64,000 bases of DNA from an uncultured Bacteroidales bacterium. GTDB lineage: Bacteria; Bacteroidota; Bacteroidia; Bacteroidales; UBA932. The stretch covers positions 1 to 64,000 of the forward strand of contig CAMCFO010000007.1 of NCBI GenBank assembly GCA_945874155.1. Reading direction: 5' to 3'. The position numbers and the translations under genes were made by a program. This document shows, one piece after another, positions 1-8,594 of the stretch (the stretch's first letter is position 1; each line of letters starts with the position of its first letter). Under the pieces are notes generated by a model, which saw nothing but the letters and a program-made list of their open reading frames with translations, searched no databases and was not told where the DNA came from.

Positions 1-14
1 TTTCTTTGGGGCCG

Positions 15-45
15 CAAATATACGCATTTTTCCGTTCTCTGCAAA
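15..45 (-). promoter_or_regulatory. Bacteroidota-type promoter reading out of the left edge
   Basis: On the minus strand TTTG (42-45) is followed by exactly 19 bases and then TATATTTG (15-22). This is a full match to the Bacteroidota sigma-factor pattern TTTG-N19-TAnnTTTG. It would start transcription of a gene left of the window. It lies just downstream of the RhuM relic, so it probably marks the intact border of the neighbouring locus. Confidence 0.65.
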
Positions 46-62
46 ACTTTTTCCGCCTTGAC

Positions 63-209
63 ATCGGAGGCAGTTATCAAATAATCTTTAATAACTGAAT
101 TGGCATCTAATTCTTTATTTTTCAGAATATTAGCTATATGATAATTGATGTTTGGCACCGAGGTCCCAAAAAGGTCCGAAATTTGGGATTGGTTGAGCCA
201 CACCTTGCC
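63..209 (-). pseudogene. RhuM-family protein fragment, no start codon
   Basis: A start-less minus-strand frame encodes 49 residues resembling the N-terminal part of RhuM-type virulence/MGE proteins: VWLNQSQISDLFGTS, then PNINYHIANIL, then KELDANSVIKDY and LITASD. After ITASD the frame stays open, but the residues no longer look like RhuM and the DNA becomes the promoter of the next gene. Full RhuM proteins are several hundred residues, so this is a remnant. The family is common near mobile and defence genes. Upstream of the fragment (216 and higher) lie GC-rich hairpins, not the rest of the gene. The identification is from memory of the family pattern. Confidence 0.6.
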
Positions 210-222
210 CTCACGATTATGG

Positions 223-241
223 CCCTCCCCCGAGGGGAGGG
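223..241. repeat. GC-rich hairpin, 8-bp perfect stem
   Basis: CCCTCCCC (223-230) and GGGGAGGG (234-241) form a perfect stem around the 3-nt loop CGA, followed by a G/T-rich run to about 254. Sequence of this kind (a C-rich run, CGAGGGGAGGG, then GGGTGGGGG) recurs as intergenic repeats in many genomes. No T-run follows, so a terminator role is doubtful. It separates the RhuM relic from the xerD end. Confidence 0.6.
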
Positions 242-264
242 TTTGGGTGGGGGCAACGTGGACC

Positions 265-311
265 AATATATTGGAGCATCATCCGCCAAGCGGATGATGC
301 TCCAATATATT
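265..311. repeat. 22-bp perfect inverted repeat, 3-nt loop, overlapping the xerD stop
   Basis: The arms 265-286 and 290-311 are exact reverse complements, with loop CAA (287-289). The xerD stop codon (TGA at 279-281) and its last ten codons lie inside the hairpin, so the recombinase tail is encoded by the palindrome. There is no U-run, so it may be an inserted repeat or a roadblock-type 3' end structure. Confidence 0.85.
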
Positions 312-1187
312 ACGCTGCCAAGTGGAACTGTCAATATGAGTGTAGATTTCCGTAGTAAGAATGCTCTCGTGCCCGAGCATCTCCTGCACAGCCCTCAAAT
401 CAGCCCCATTCTCGATAAGATGCGTGGCGAATGAATGGCGCAAGGTGTGGGGAGAAATCTCCTTGGTGATTCCGGCCTTGACAGCACAACTTTTCAGGAG
501 TTTGAACACTGCCACCCGGCTCATACCCTTGCCGAAACGATTCAGAAAAACAATGTCGTCCGAATTCCTCTCAGCTGCCCGAGGCCTCACTGCAAGATAG
601 TCCTGAAGTGCCTCAGCAGCCAGGTCTCCAAGCGGGACTATCCTCTGCTTGTTTCCCTTGCCAATGACCGAAACATAGCCATCTTCGAAAAAGATGCTCG
701 AAATCTTAAGGGAAACAGTCTCAGACACCCTCAGCCCAAGCCCGTACATCGTTTCCAAAATCGCCCTGTCCCGCACGCCTGATGTTTCGCTGCTCCCGGC
801 TGCATCAATCAGCCTTTCAACCTCCTCCACCGACAGCACTGCCGGAAGGTATGTTCCCAGTTTCGGAGCCTTTACCGCATCCGAAGGATTCTCCTTGCAC
901 AGGCCTTCGGAGCACAACCAGGCGAAATAGGAATGCAGGGAACTCACCACTCTGGCCTGTGTCCTCTTTGACTGACCGCTTATGCTTGACAGATAATCAA
1001 TTATGTCTTCCGTAGTTATGTCGCTCACATCAGGTGCGGGATGCCCGGCCGGGAATCTCACATTCGAAAGATAATCGAAAAATGCGGCAATATCGCCCAA
1101 GTAAGCCCGCGCTGTGTTCTCAGACAGCGCACACTCAATCAGGAGATACCTCCTGTATGACTTGGAATGGGCGAAATCCGTATCCAT
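279..1187 (-). CDS. xerD: tyrosine recombinase XerD
   Basis: Tyrosine site-specific recombinase of 302 aa, the usual XerC/XerD size, which resolves chromosome dimers at dif. The catalytic set is complete: R153 (GLGLRVSE), K177 (GKGNK), H247 and R250 (SPHTLRHS), H273 (LGHES) and nucleophile Y282 (TEIYTH). The N-terminal SAM-like core-binding domain spans about residues 5-95. It lies 24 bp downstream of the dipeptidyl-peptidase gene on the same strand. The tail is unusual: family members usually end in a positively charged helix such as FHPR, while this one ends LEHHPLGG, encoded inside a 22-bp palindrome. XerD is preferred over XerC from the single core copy and general similarity. Confidence 0.88.
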   Translation of the reverse strand: MDTDFAHSKSYRRYLLIECALSENTARAYLGDIAAFFDYLSNVRFPAGHPAPDVSDITTEDIIDYLSSISGQSKRTQARVVSSLHSYFAWLCSEGLCKENPSDAVKAPKLGTYLPAVLSVEEVERLIDAAGSSETSGVRDRAILETMYGLGLRVSETVSLKISSIFFEDGYVSVIGKGNKQRIVPLGDLAAEALQDYLAVRPRAAERNSDDIVFLNRFGKGMSRVAVFKLLKSCAVKAGITKEISPHTLRHSFATHLIENGADLRAVQEMLGHESILTTEIYTHIDSSTWQRNILEHHPLGG

Positions 1188-1211
1188 TATAACCCAGCTA
1201 TTTGAGGATCA

Positions 1212-3197
1212 CTAAAGCGTTCTGTACTCTCTGCCGTACTCCAGCATCTGTCCCAGGAAGTCGTCAGTGTAGGAAATCCTGTAATCCACCACTACGCCGT
1301 TCTTGACAACAGGCTCAATGATCGGATTGACGAATCCTCCGTAAGGCTTGAGATTGAGGGCCGCATACCTTTCCAGAACTTCCTTGTGCAAGTCATAGTC
1401 GATTTCCACAGCATAATTGTTCACCAGCGCCTTTCCTGCCTCATAGTCGCCCTCGGACTTGATTCTCTGCACCTCAGCCAGCAATTCGCCGAACAGTCCA
1501 CGCAGGGCAGGGTAGTCATTCACCACGAAATAGGTCTTGCCGTCCTTCTCCTTCTTTTCAATCACATTCTCAGCCAAGCCTTTCTCATAGCACCACTGGG
1601 CAATCAGCTTGCGGTTCTGCATATGTGCCTCCGTGTTCTTCTTCCCCAGTTCCACTCTTGAGAACTGTACCATCAGACCGTTGCGTATATAATTGGCATA
1701 CATAGCTTTGTAAGCCTCCAAGTCTGGGATGATGCCCAGGTCCACGAGTTTCTGGTCCGCCATATAGTAAAGTCCGAAAAGGTCCGCACGGGTCTCCTCC
1801 AGCGTGGAACTGAATTCCCCAAGCGCATTCGGAGAAGTGCCCGGAAGGAGCTGGCCGCTGCCGTGTCCCAGACATTCGTGCAGGTCGGTGTGGATTTCGT
1901 CTGTGATAGCGAGATATTTCTTCGCAGTGGCAATCTCCTCCTCGTCATAGGCAAACTCGCTGAGAGTACTCTTAGGCGACTCCTGAGCAGCAAGGTCGTA
2001 TGCGTGGGTGATATTGGCGATGGTCACGGACTTGGAACCGTGGTCGCGGCGAATCCAGTCCGCATTCGGGAGGTTGATGCCTATAGGTGTGGCAGGATGG
2101 CAGTCTCCTCCAAGCATCACTGCATCAATGACTTTGGCTGAAATGCCCTTGCATTCGCTCTTCTTGAATCTTGCATCCACCGGAGAGTGGTCCTCAAACC
2201 ACTGCGCGTTCTCGGAGAGTTTCAATGTGCGCTCCGAAGCCTTCAGGTCCTTGATGTTCACCACAGATTCCCAGGTGGCCTTGCGTCCGAGAGGGTCGTT
2301 GTAGTCCTCGATGAAACCGTTGATGAAGTCCACGGTTCCCGTCGTGTCCTGCAGCCATTCGATATTGTACTTGTCCCACAGTCTGAGATCTCCGCTGCGA
2401 TAGTACGCAATCAAGGTTGAGATATATTTTTTCTGAATGTCGTTTTCGGCAAACTCAGATGCAAGTTCCAGCTCCCCGACTATCTTTTGTATGGCCGGTC
2501 CATACAGTCCCTCAGCGCAATAGACCTGTTCACGTATGACTCCGTCTTCTCCCTTGACAAGGCGGCTGTTCAATCCGTAGGAAATCGGGGTCTTGTCGGA
2601 AGGGTCCATCATATCCGCATAGAACTTGTCCACCTCTGCACGGGTTACTCCATCATAGAAATTGACGCTTGAACCTTCCACTATGTCTCCCTCGTCAGTT
2701 TTCCTCCATCTGTAGAGCACCGGGTCGTAGATTGCCGAAATGAGCTCCCCGCAGTCCAGACCGCAATCGGAGGCAAGCTGCCTGAAATACTCCTCGCTGC
2801 AGGATGGAAAGAACTTCTCCTCTCCATAGTGGTGATGAATTCCGTTGCTGAAGAACACCCTCTTCGCATAGACCAGAAAATCTTGATATTCAGAGCATTC
2901 GCGGTCTCCATTGTAGTTTGTTATAATGGCCTCAAGCATATGCCTGACCGGCAGGTTGATCTCGCAATTCTGGTCCCAAAGTATGTCGCGGCCGTATTTT
3001 GCAGCCTCGCTCAGATGATAGACATAGCTCTTCTGCTGCAGGCTGAGCCCCTCCCATCCCGGCACCTTGTACTTCATAATCTTGAGGTCCGCAAATTCGT
3101 CAATGAGGTATTTGTCCTCCTTAGCACCTTCTGAACTGCATCCCAAGGTGCATCCGATAATCGCTGCTGTCGTAAGCATTTTTAAGATTCCTTTCAT
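1212..3197 (-). CDS. dipeptidyl-peptidase III (peptidase family M49), lipoprotein
   Basis: Zinc metallopeptidase that releases dipeptides from the N-terminus of oligopeptides. The hallmark M49 motif HECLGHGSGQ (HExxxGH, residues 440-449) and the second zinc motif EETRAD (467-472) are both present. The protein has 661 aa, in the normal range for bacterial members. The N-terminus is a lipoprotein signal with Cys at 16 or 20, so the enzyme is probably anchored in the periplasm or outer membrane and used for peptide scavenging. A possible -7 element (TATCTTTG on the minus strand, 3282-3289) lies about 85 bp upstream. It is divergent from the clostripain-like gene, another predicted lipoprotein peptidase. 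Confidence 0.9.
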   Translation of the reverse strand: MKGILKMLTTAAIIGCTLGCSSEGAKEDKYLIDEFADLKIMKYKVPGWEGLSLQQKSYVYHLSEAAKYGRDILWDQNCEINLPVRHMLEAIITNYNGDRECSEYQDFLVYAKRVFFSNGIHHHYGEEKFFPSCSEEYFRQLASDCGLDCGELISAIYDPVLYRWRKTDEGDIVEGSSVNFYDGVTRAEVDKFYADMMDPSDKTPISYGLNSRLVKGEDGVIREQVYCAEGLYGPAIQKIVGELELASEFAENDIQKKYISTLIAYYRSGDLRLWDKYNIEWLQDTTGTVDFINGFIEDYNDPLGRKATWESVVNIKDLKASERTLKLSENAQWFEDHSPVDARFKKSECKGISAKVIDAVMLGGDCHPATPIGINLPNADWIRRDHGSKSVTIANITHAYDLAAQESPKSTLSEFAYDEEEIATAKKYLAITDEIHTDLHECLGHGSGQLLPGTSPNALGEFSSTLEETRADLFGLYYMADQKLVDLGIIPDLEAYKAMYANYIRNGLMVQFSRVELGKKNTEAHMQNRKLIAQWCYEKGLAENVIEKKEKDGKTYFVVNDYPALRGLFGELLAEVQRIKSEGDYEAGKALVNNYAVEIDYDLHKEVLERYAALNLKPYGGFVNPIIEPVVKNGVVVDYRISYTDDFLGQMLEYGREYRTL

Positions 3198-3296
3198 TAT
3201 TTCAGTTTTTATCTTGTTTTTCCTAACTTTGTCGATTCGGGCGCACCGTCAGTTGGGCGAGTATCCCCGAACACAGAACTGCAAAGATAATGTTTT

Positions 3297-4583
3297 ATGC
3301 GTAAATTTTTATATCTGACAGTTGCAATAGTTTTGGGTCTGCTTTCTTCCTGCAAGCCCGAAACGGAATATATATTTCTTCAAAAGCATCCCCGGGCACA
3401 CGTGATGATGTGTTTCGGTTTCAACAATCTGAGTTCATCCCTCGCCGAAGACATCAGAGACCTTGAGAAGGGTTTCATCCCCGGCTCTGCACCTCTGGAA
3501 AACTATCTCTTTGTCTTCAGCCATCTCGTCGAAAGCTCATATTCCGCACCTTCATCGCCCAAACTCCAGCGCATATATCTTGGACCCGACGGCAATCCTA
3601 TGAAGGAAACTTTGCTGGAGATGGAGCCGGGAACTATATCCAACAGAGCTGAATGTATCAGGGAAGTGCTGGAGTTTCTCAAGGAAAAGTATCCTGAAAT
3701 CGAATCCTTCGGGGTTTTGATGTCTTCCCACGGCACCGGATGGACTCCGCCCGGATATTGTACGACGGGATATAAAAATGAGGGCAATTCAGACGATATC
3801 GAATGGCGCAGGTCTGCCTTTTCTGGAACCTATCTCTCTGGCGAATACCTATATGAACCGCTTCCGGGAGTCAAAAGTATGGGCTACACCGTGACGGGGG
3901 TCAATCCCACGGTGGCCTATGAAACCGACATAAGGGAAATTGCCGATTTGCTGCCTTTCAAACTGGATTATATAATTTTTGATGCCTGCTTTATGGGCGG
4001 AGTGGAAGTGGCCTGCGAGTTCAGGGACAAATGCAATTTCGTCGTTGCTTCCCAGACCGAGATTCTCTCCGACGGAATGGATTACACCACAATGATTTCC
4101 GATCTGCTGGAAGGGAATAGGGCAGACCTCGTGTCATTGGCAACGAACTATTTCAATCATTACAACCTCTCCATCGGATCCAAGCGTTCAGCCACCATAT
4201 CTGTTGTGGATTGCTCCAAATTAGGGACCTTGGCAGCGGTTTGCCGCAATCTGTTCCGCAACTATGATATATCCAAGGATAATGTGGATGCGTCAAAACT
4301 TCAAAAATATTTCTACTACACCAATCATGCTTGGTTCTACGATCTCTACAGCATAGTCCAGGCTGCCGGAGTATCTGAAACAGAACTCTCGGATCTTCAA
4401 TGGGCATTGGATGAGTGTATTCTCTACAAAGCTGCAACTCCTACTTTTGCCCTTTACGGATTCCCTATTGACACTCATTCGGGACTGAGTATGTATCTCC
4501 CGGAGAAAGAACGTACCCAACTCAATTCATACTACGGGGAGTTGAGCTGGAACAAATTGACAGGCTTACTCAAGAATGAATAA
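3297..4583 (+). CDS. clostripain-family (C11) cysteine peptidase, lipoprotein
   Basis: A 428-aa predicted lipoprotein (lipobox Cys19, LLSSC). The catalytic dyad of the C11/caspase-like fold is visible: His145 in LMSSHGTGW and Cys231 in FDACFMGGVE. Such enzymes cleave after Arg or Lys; many gut Bacteroidales secrete them, several auto-activating. A downstream Asp/Glu-rich caspase-like region ends near residue 250, and the C-terminal part is less conserved. The gene is monocistronic or co-transcribed with the kinase 62 bp downstream. A -7 type element TAACTTTG (3224-3231) lies upstream. Substrate is unknown. Confidence 0.82.
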   Translation: MRKFLYLTVAIVLGLLSSCKPETEYIFLQKHPRAHVMMCFGFNNLSSSLAEDIRDLEKGFIPGSAPLENYLFVFSHLVESSYSAPSSPKLQRIYLGPDGNPMKETLLEMEPGTISNRAECIREVLEFLKEKYPEIESFGVLMSSHGTGWTPPGYCTTGYKNEGNSDDIEWRRSAFSGTYLSGEYLYEPLPGVKSMGYTVTGVNPTVAYETDIREIADLLPFKLDYIIFDACFMGGVEVACEFRDKCNFVVASQTEILSDGMDYTTMISDLLEGNRADLVSLATNYFNHYNLSIGSKRSATISVVDCSKLGTLAAVCRNLFRNYDISKDNVDASKLQKYFYYTNHAWFYDLYSIVQAAGVSETELSDLQWALDECILYKAATPTFALYGFPIDTHSGLSMYLPEKERTQLNSYYGELSWNKLTGLLKNE

Positions 4584-4586
4584 AAA

Positions 4587-4618
4587 TTTGGACTCTCCGC
4601 CGAAATTCGTTAATTTCG
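4587..4618 (+). promoter_or_regulatory. candidate promoter for the deoxynucleoside kinase
   Basis: TTTG (4587-4590), 20 bases, then TAATTTCG (4611-4618), one mismatch from TAnnTTTG. It ends 27 bp before the kinase start, so the leader would be short. Confidence 0.45.
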
Positions 4619-4645
4619 CGTCCACTTTCAGAAAAACAGGTTTTT

Positions 4646-5260
4646 ATGCATATAGGTATAGCAGGCAATATAGGCTGCGGCAAGACCACATTGACCAGGA
4701 TGCTCGCAGCGCACTACGGATGGACCCCGAAATTCGAGGCTGTTACGTATAATCCTTATCTGGAAGACTACTATGCCGACATTCCCCGCTGGTCCTACAA
4801 TCTTGAAACCTATTTCCTTGCCCAGCGCCTGAAGGACGTGATGGAAATTGCAAAACACGAGGACACCATCATTCAGGACAGGACCATTTTCGAGGGCGTG
4901 GAAATCTTTGTACGCAACAACTATTTAATGGGCAATCTGTCCGAAAGGGATTTCAATACCTATATGGAACTGTACAAGGTCGTGATGTCTTCCGTGAAAT
5001 ATCCGGACCTGCTCATATACATACGTTCATCCATTCCTCATCTGGTTTCCCAGATTTCCAAGAGGGGCAGGGATTACGAGAAAGGCATAAGCATAGAGTA
5101 TCTCACCGGGCTCAACGACTTGTACGAGAAATGGATAGCCTCCTACCCGGGCAAAGTGATAACCATTGAAGGCGACAATCTGGATTTCGAAAACCGTCCG
5201 GAGGATTTCGCCCTCATCACCGACCGCATCGATGCCCAACTCTTCGGCCTCTTCCAGTAG
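4646..5260 (+). CDS. deoxynucleoside kinase (dAK/dGK/dCK family)
   Basis: Cytoplasmic salvage kinase that phosphorylates deoxyribonucleosides with ATP. The protein has 204 aa, typical of the bacterial family. Walker A is GNIGCGKT (7-14) and the characteristic DRT motif is at 78-80 (QDRTIFEGVEIF). The later RxxxRG-type lid residues fall in SKRGRDYE. The start is fixed because the P-loop must lie about six residues in. The gene sits 62 bp after the C11 peptidase and ends 4 bp from the convergent hydrolase gene. The preferred base cannot be assigned from sequence. Confidence 0.85.
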   Translation: MHIGIAGNIGCGKTTLTRMLAAHYGWTPKFEAVTYNPYLEDYYADIPRWSYNLETYFLAQRLKDVMEIAKHEDTIIQDRTIFEGVEIFVRNNYLMGNLSERDFNTYMELYKVVMSSVKYPDLLIYIRSSIPHLVSQISKRGRDYEKGISIEYLTGLNDLYEKWIASYPGKVITIEGDNLDFENRPEDFALITDRIDAQLFGLFQ

Positions 5261-5264
5261 CCGT

Positions 5265-6578
5265 TCAGATTTCAAAAAGATTCCTTGACGGGATTTTTCC
5301 CGAATAGTCCCTGCGCAGTTTGTCAAACAGCTGGGATGTGTAGCGGAAGTGATTCGGGCCTTTCCAAGTGCTTGTGTTGCTCAGGAAAATCCAACATTCA
5401 CCATCAGGGAAATACTTGATTACTGCATTTGTGCCCGCAAGCGTTCCGGTCCTTATCCATCCCTTCTTGGGGTTGGTCTCGTTCCATCCTATAGCGTAGT
5501 CTTCCTTACGTCTGCACCAGATCATATCTTCCACGCTTTCAGGCAGCAGTATGTCCTCCAACCCGGGTTTTCCGTCAATGGAAGCCACAAGCAGTGCCAG
5601 TTCCGCAGCCGAGCAGACCCAAGCCCCGGCACCTTTCAGTAGGTTGATGTCATTTCCGCCATAGCATCTTTCCACCATACGCCCGCTGCCATTGTACTCC
5701 TGCACCACTTTTCCATCCCCCTCGTGCACGAAATAGCGGCTTTCGTTGGGATATTTTTCCTCGTAGTAATTGTTCGCGATGTGCATATCATAGCATCCGC
5801 AGGGCTCCAACACGTGCTTGCGTATATATTCCTCATATTCTTCCCCGCTGACACTTTCAATGATTTCAGTCAGCAGCATATACCCGAAATTTGAATAGCT
5901 GTTGCTCTTGCCGGGCGCGAACCTGAGTCTTCTGTTCAGGACGAGGCCGCAATAGTCCCCGAGAGTCGGAGGGTTTTCCAGACCCAACTGCTTTGTCACA
6001 TCAAGGGCTGAGAACACTGGGTCTCTGCGGAAACCGGCCTGATGCCTCAGCAGGTGCTCCACAGTTATCTTGCTGTAGTCCTTCAGGCTTTTTTCCGGTA
6101 TGGCGTAAGTGCTGTCGCAGAGTATGCCTTCCGGTCCGAACACCTGGTCGTCGAGCCGGAGCCGTCCCTCTTCCTGCAGTTTCATTATGCCGACTGCCGT
6201 TATGAGTTTGGAAACGGAAGCAACCCTCATTATATTCCCCGGTCCCATTGCCAAGGTCGAATCGGGATTCTCCGGAGTTGGACAGCTGTCGCATATTCCG
6301 TAACCCTTGCAGAAAACCAGGGAATCATTGCGGATTACTGCCAGCTGAGTCCCGTTCAAATGCCAGTAACTCATATATTTGAGCACTCTGGCATCCATCT
6401 TTTCAACTCCGGCAAAATCGGACATTCCGTTTTCAAGCTTGCAGTTCAGAGAAACAATCTTCGCCTTGTCAGGTGTATCAGTCCCCTTGCCTTTCCTTAT
6501 GCCCAGAGCGACAATGGTAAATATCACAGTCAGTACTGCCGCAACGAATATCGCAACTCTCTTCTTATCAAGCTTCAT
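5265..6578 (-). CDS. serine hydrolase, class C beta-lactamase fold
   Basis: A membrane-anchored protein (one N-terminal segment, about residues 6-25) with the beta-lactamase/transpeptidase-like domain. The SxxK motif is S121-V-S-K124 and the YxN motif is Y228-S-N230. Such proteins are usually D-amino-acid peptidases or esterases rather than true resistance enzymes. I start at 6578 because this ATG overlaps the end of the upstream kinase-like gene by 11 bp and begins directly with MKLDKKR before the hydrophobic segment; a start at 6599 would add seven residues. It is the last gene of the six-gene leftward operon. 437 aa. Confidence 0.82.
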   Translation of the reverse strand: MKLDKKRVAIFVAAVLTVIFTIVALGIRKGKGTDTPDKAKIVSLNCKLENGMSDFAGVEKMDARVLKYMSYWHLNGTQLAVIRNDSLVFCKGYGICDSCPTPENPDSTLAMGPGNIMRVASVSKLITAVGIMKLQEEGRLRLDDQVFGPEGILCDSTYAIPEKSLKDYSKITVEHLLRHQAGFRRDPVFSALDVTKQLGLENPPTLGDYCGLVLNRRLRFAPGKSNSYSNFGYMLLTEIIESVSGEEYEEYIRKHVLEPCGCYDMHIANNYYEEKYPNESRYFVHEGDGKVVQEYNGSGRMVERCYGGNDINLLKGAGAWVCSAAELALLVASIDGKPGLEDILLPESVEDMIWCRRKEDYAIGWNETNPKKGWIRTGTLAGTNAVIKYFPDGECWIFLSNTSTWKGPNHFRYTSQLFDKLRRDYSGKIPSRNLFEI

Positions 6579-7179
6579 ATTTACCCGTCTTCTTTGCAAA
6601 TTCCAGAATCAAATCGGCAGTGCCTTCCACACCGAGCAGGGAAGTGTCCACGCAAAGGTCGTAGGTGGATGCCATACCCCAGTCTCCGAAAGTGAAGGTG
6701 TTGTAATATTCCCTGCGTTCCTTTTCCATCCGCTGGATGTGTTCCAGAGCCTCTTCCACTGTCATTCCCTCTCTCTGGGACACCCTCTTTGCCCTTTCTT
6801 CAAGAGGACAGGTCAGGAAAACGTCAAGGCAGCAGTCGCAGTCCCGCAATATATAGTTGGCGGCGCGTCCTATGATGATGGCCGAACCGTTCTTGGCTAT
6901 GTTCTTGATTGCCTCGGCCTGCATTGCGAACAGGCTTGCATCATCGTTCATCGAGGAGCATCCGAAAATATTGCTGTTGAAAATGGATGATAGTGAAAAA
7001 CAGCGTTTTTTTTCATCACTGCCGCTGAACAGGGTTTCGCTGAATCCGAAATCCTGGGCTGCTTTCTTAAGCAACTCGCTGTCATAGACAGGAATGCCTG
7101 TTCTGCGTCCTATTGCGTCGGCCACGTCCTTTGCTCCACATCCGAATTGTCTCCCAATGTTTATGATAATCTTCTTCAT
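6568..7179 (-). CDS. cytidylate kinase-like family protein
   Basis: A 203-aa P-loop-like protein of the cytidylate-kinase-2 family. The N-terminus, IINIGRQFGCGAKDVA, carries the modified nucleotide-binding loop of this family, with FGCGA in place of GSGKS. A later AIIIGRAANYIL strand and the Arg-rich segment ERAKRVSQREGM resemble the lid and substrate regions of nucleotide kinases. The real cmk is a different gene, and the substrate of this family is not established to my knowledge. The start overlaps the stop of the MATE exporter gene by one base, and the stop overlaps the next gene by 11 bp, so translation is probably coupled. Confidence 0.8.
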   Translation of the reverse strand: MKKIIINIGRQFGCGAKDVADAIGRRTGIPVYDSELLKKAAQDFGFSETLFSGSDEKKRCFSLSSIFNSNIFGCSSMNDDASLFAMQAEAIKNIAKNGSAIIIGRAANYILRDCDCCLDVFLTCPLEERAKRVSQREGMTVEEALEHIQRMEKERREYYNTFTFGDWGMASTYDLCVDTSLLGVEGTADLILEFAKKTGKYEA

Positions 7180-8594
7180 CAGAATTTCCCTCCTATGAGT
7201 TCCGGTGAATCACCGTCCTTGACTTTGTTGAACTTAGAGAACAACTGCCCCAACAATATGACTGTCAATATGCTTGCGATGAAATCCGAAAGAGGGAAGC
7301 TTATCCATACCCCTTCGGCATCGAATGCCAGCGGCAGAAGATAGATGAACGGAACAAGGCAGAGCAACTGGCGTGAAAGAGAGAGGAAAACAGACTTGCT
7401 TACCATTCCCAAACATTGAAACAGGTTGGTCCCGACCATCTGGAAGCCCACAATAGGAAATACTATATTCATAATTCTAAGGCCTTTGGAGGACATTTCC
7501 AGCAGTTCCGGGTCCCTTGTGAATATCGAACAGGCCATTTTGGGGAAGAACACGCAGACAATGAAGCAGAGCAGTGAAACTATTGTCGCGAGCAGGGCGG
7601 TCTTGAGATAGACTTCTTTCACCCTCGAATAGAGCCTCGCCCCGTAATTATATCCAGCAATAGGCTGCATCCCCTGATTCAATCCCATACAAATCATCAC
7701 AAACAGGAAGGTGAAACGGTTGCAGATGCCATAGGCTCCGATGCCAAGGTCGCCCGCATATTTCCCCATCTGCTGGTTTATGAACAGAGCCACAATGCAG
7801 GATGCGGCATTCATCAGGAAAGGACCGAAACCTATTTCAAGGGAGTCCCTGGCAATTCTGCGGTCGAGATGGATAATCCCCTGTTCGAAGCGTATGTTCC
7901 TGTCCTTCCGGCTGAAGTGCAATATCACCACAACCATAGCCAAGGCTTGTGCTATCACCGTGGCCCAGGCTGCGCCCTTTATTCCCAGATTCATCCCGAA
8001 AATGAGCAGCGGGTCAAGGGTAGTGTTGAAAAACACCGTGAAGATGGTCAGGCCCATAGCCTTTTTCGGATTCCCAGTTGCACGCATAGCATTGTTCAGT
8101 CCGAAATATACGTGGGTTATAATATTGCCTATCAATATGATACGCATATAGTCCCTGGCATAGGTGATTGTGTTTTCGCTGGCTCCGAAAAAGTAAAGTA
8201 TAGGGTCAAGGAACATCAGCGAAAGGACAGAGAATATCAGTCCGATAATAATGTTGAGGGTAATAATATTACTCAGGACTTTACGGACTCCGTTGTAGTT
8301 CTTTTGCCCCAGGAGTATGGAAAGAAGTGTACTGCCTCCCACTCCTACGAGGGTGCCGAAAGCCGTGGACAGGTTCATAAGGGGAAAGGTGACAGCAAGT
8401 CCTGAAATGGCCATAGGTCCCACTCCCTGTCCCACGAAGATACTGTCCACCATATTGTAGAGCGATGAAGCTGTCATCGCAATTATGGCCGGCAGGGCGT
8501 AGCTTTTCAGCAGTTTCCAGATTTTTTCAGTGCCGAGTTCGGTGGGCACTGCACCCGTTGAACTTTCTTTGATTTCCTTTTCTTCCGACATCAT
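7179..8594 (-). CDS. MATE-family multidrug/metabolite exporter
   Basis: Integral inner-membrane antiporter of 471 aa with about 12 hydrophobic segments in two pseudo-symmetric halves. Family features are visible: YNMVDSIFVGQG at the first periplasmic loop, TAFGTLVGVGGSTLLSI, and IAGYNYGARLYSRV at the start of the second half. Such proteins exchange drugs or metabolites for Na+ or H+. The start at 8594 overlaps the stop of the upstream FKBP gene in an ATGA arrangement (8591-8594). Its place between FKBP lipoproteins and a kinase-like protein does not reveal a substrate. Confidence 0.9.
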   Translation of the reverse strand: MMSEEKEIKESSTGAVPTELGTEKIWKLLKSYALPAIIAMTASSLYNMVDSIFVGQGVGPMAISGLAVTFPLMNLSTAFGTLVGVGGSTLLSILLGQKNYNGVRKVLSNIITLNIIIGLIFSVLSLMFLDPILYFFGASENTITYARDYMRIILIGNIITHVYFGLNNAMRATGNPKKAMGLTIFTVFFNTTLDPLLIFGMNLGIKGAAWATVIAQALAMVVVILHFSRKDRNIRFEQGIIHLDRRIARDSLEIGFGPFLMNAASCIVALFINQQMGKYAGDLGIGAYGICNRFTFLFVMICMGLNQGMQPIAGYNYGARLYSRVKEVYLKTALLATIVSLLCFIVCVFFPKMACSIFTRDPELLEMSSKGLRIMNIVFPIVGFQMVGTNLFQCLGMVSKSVFLSLSRQLLCLVPFIYLLPLAFDAEGVWISFPLSDFIASILTVILLGQLFSKFNKVKDGDSPELIGGKF

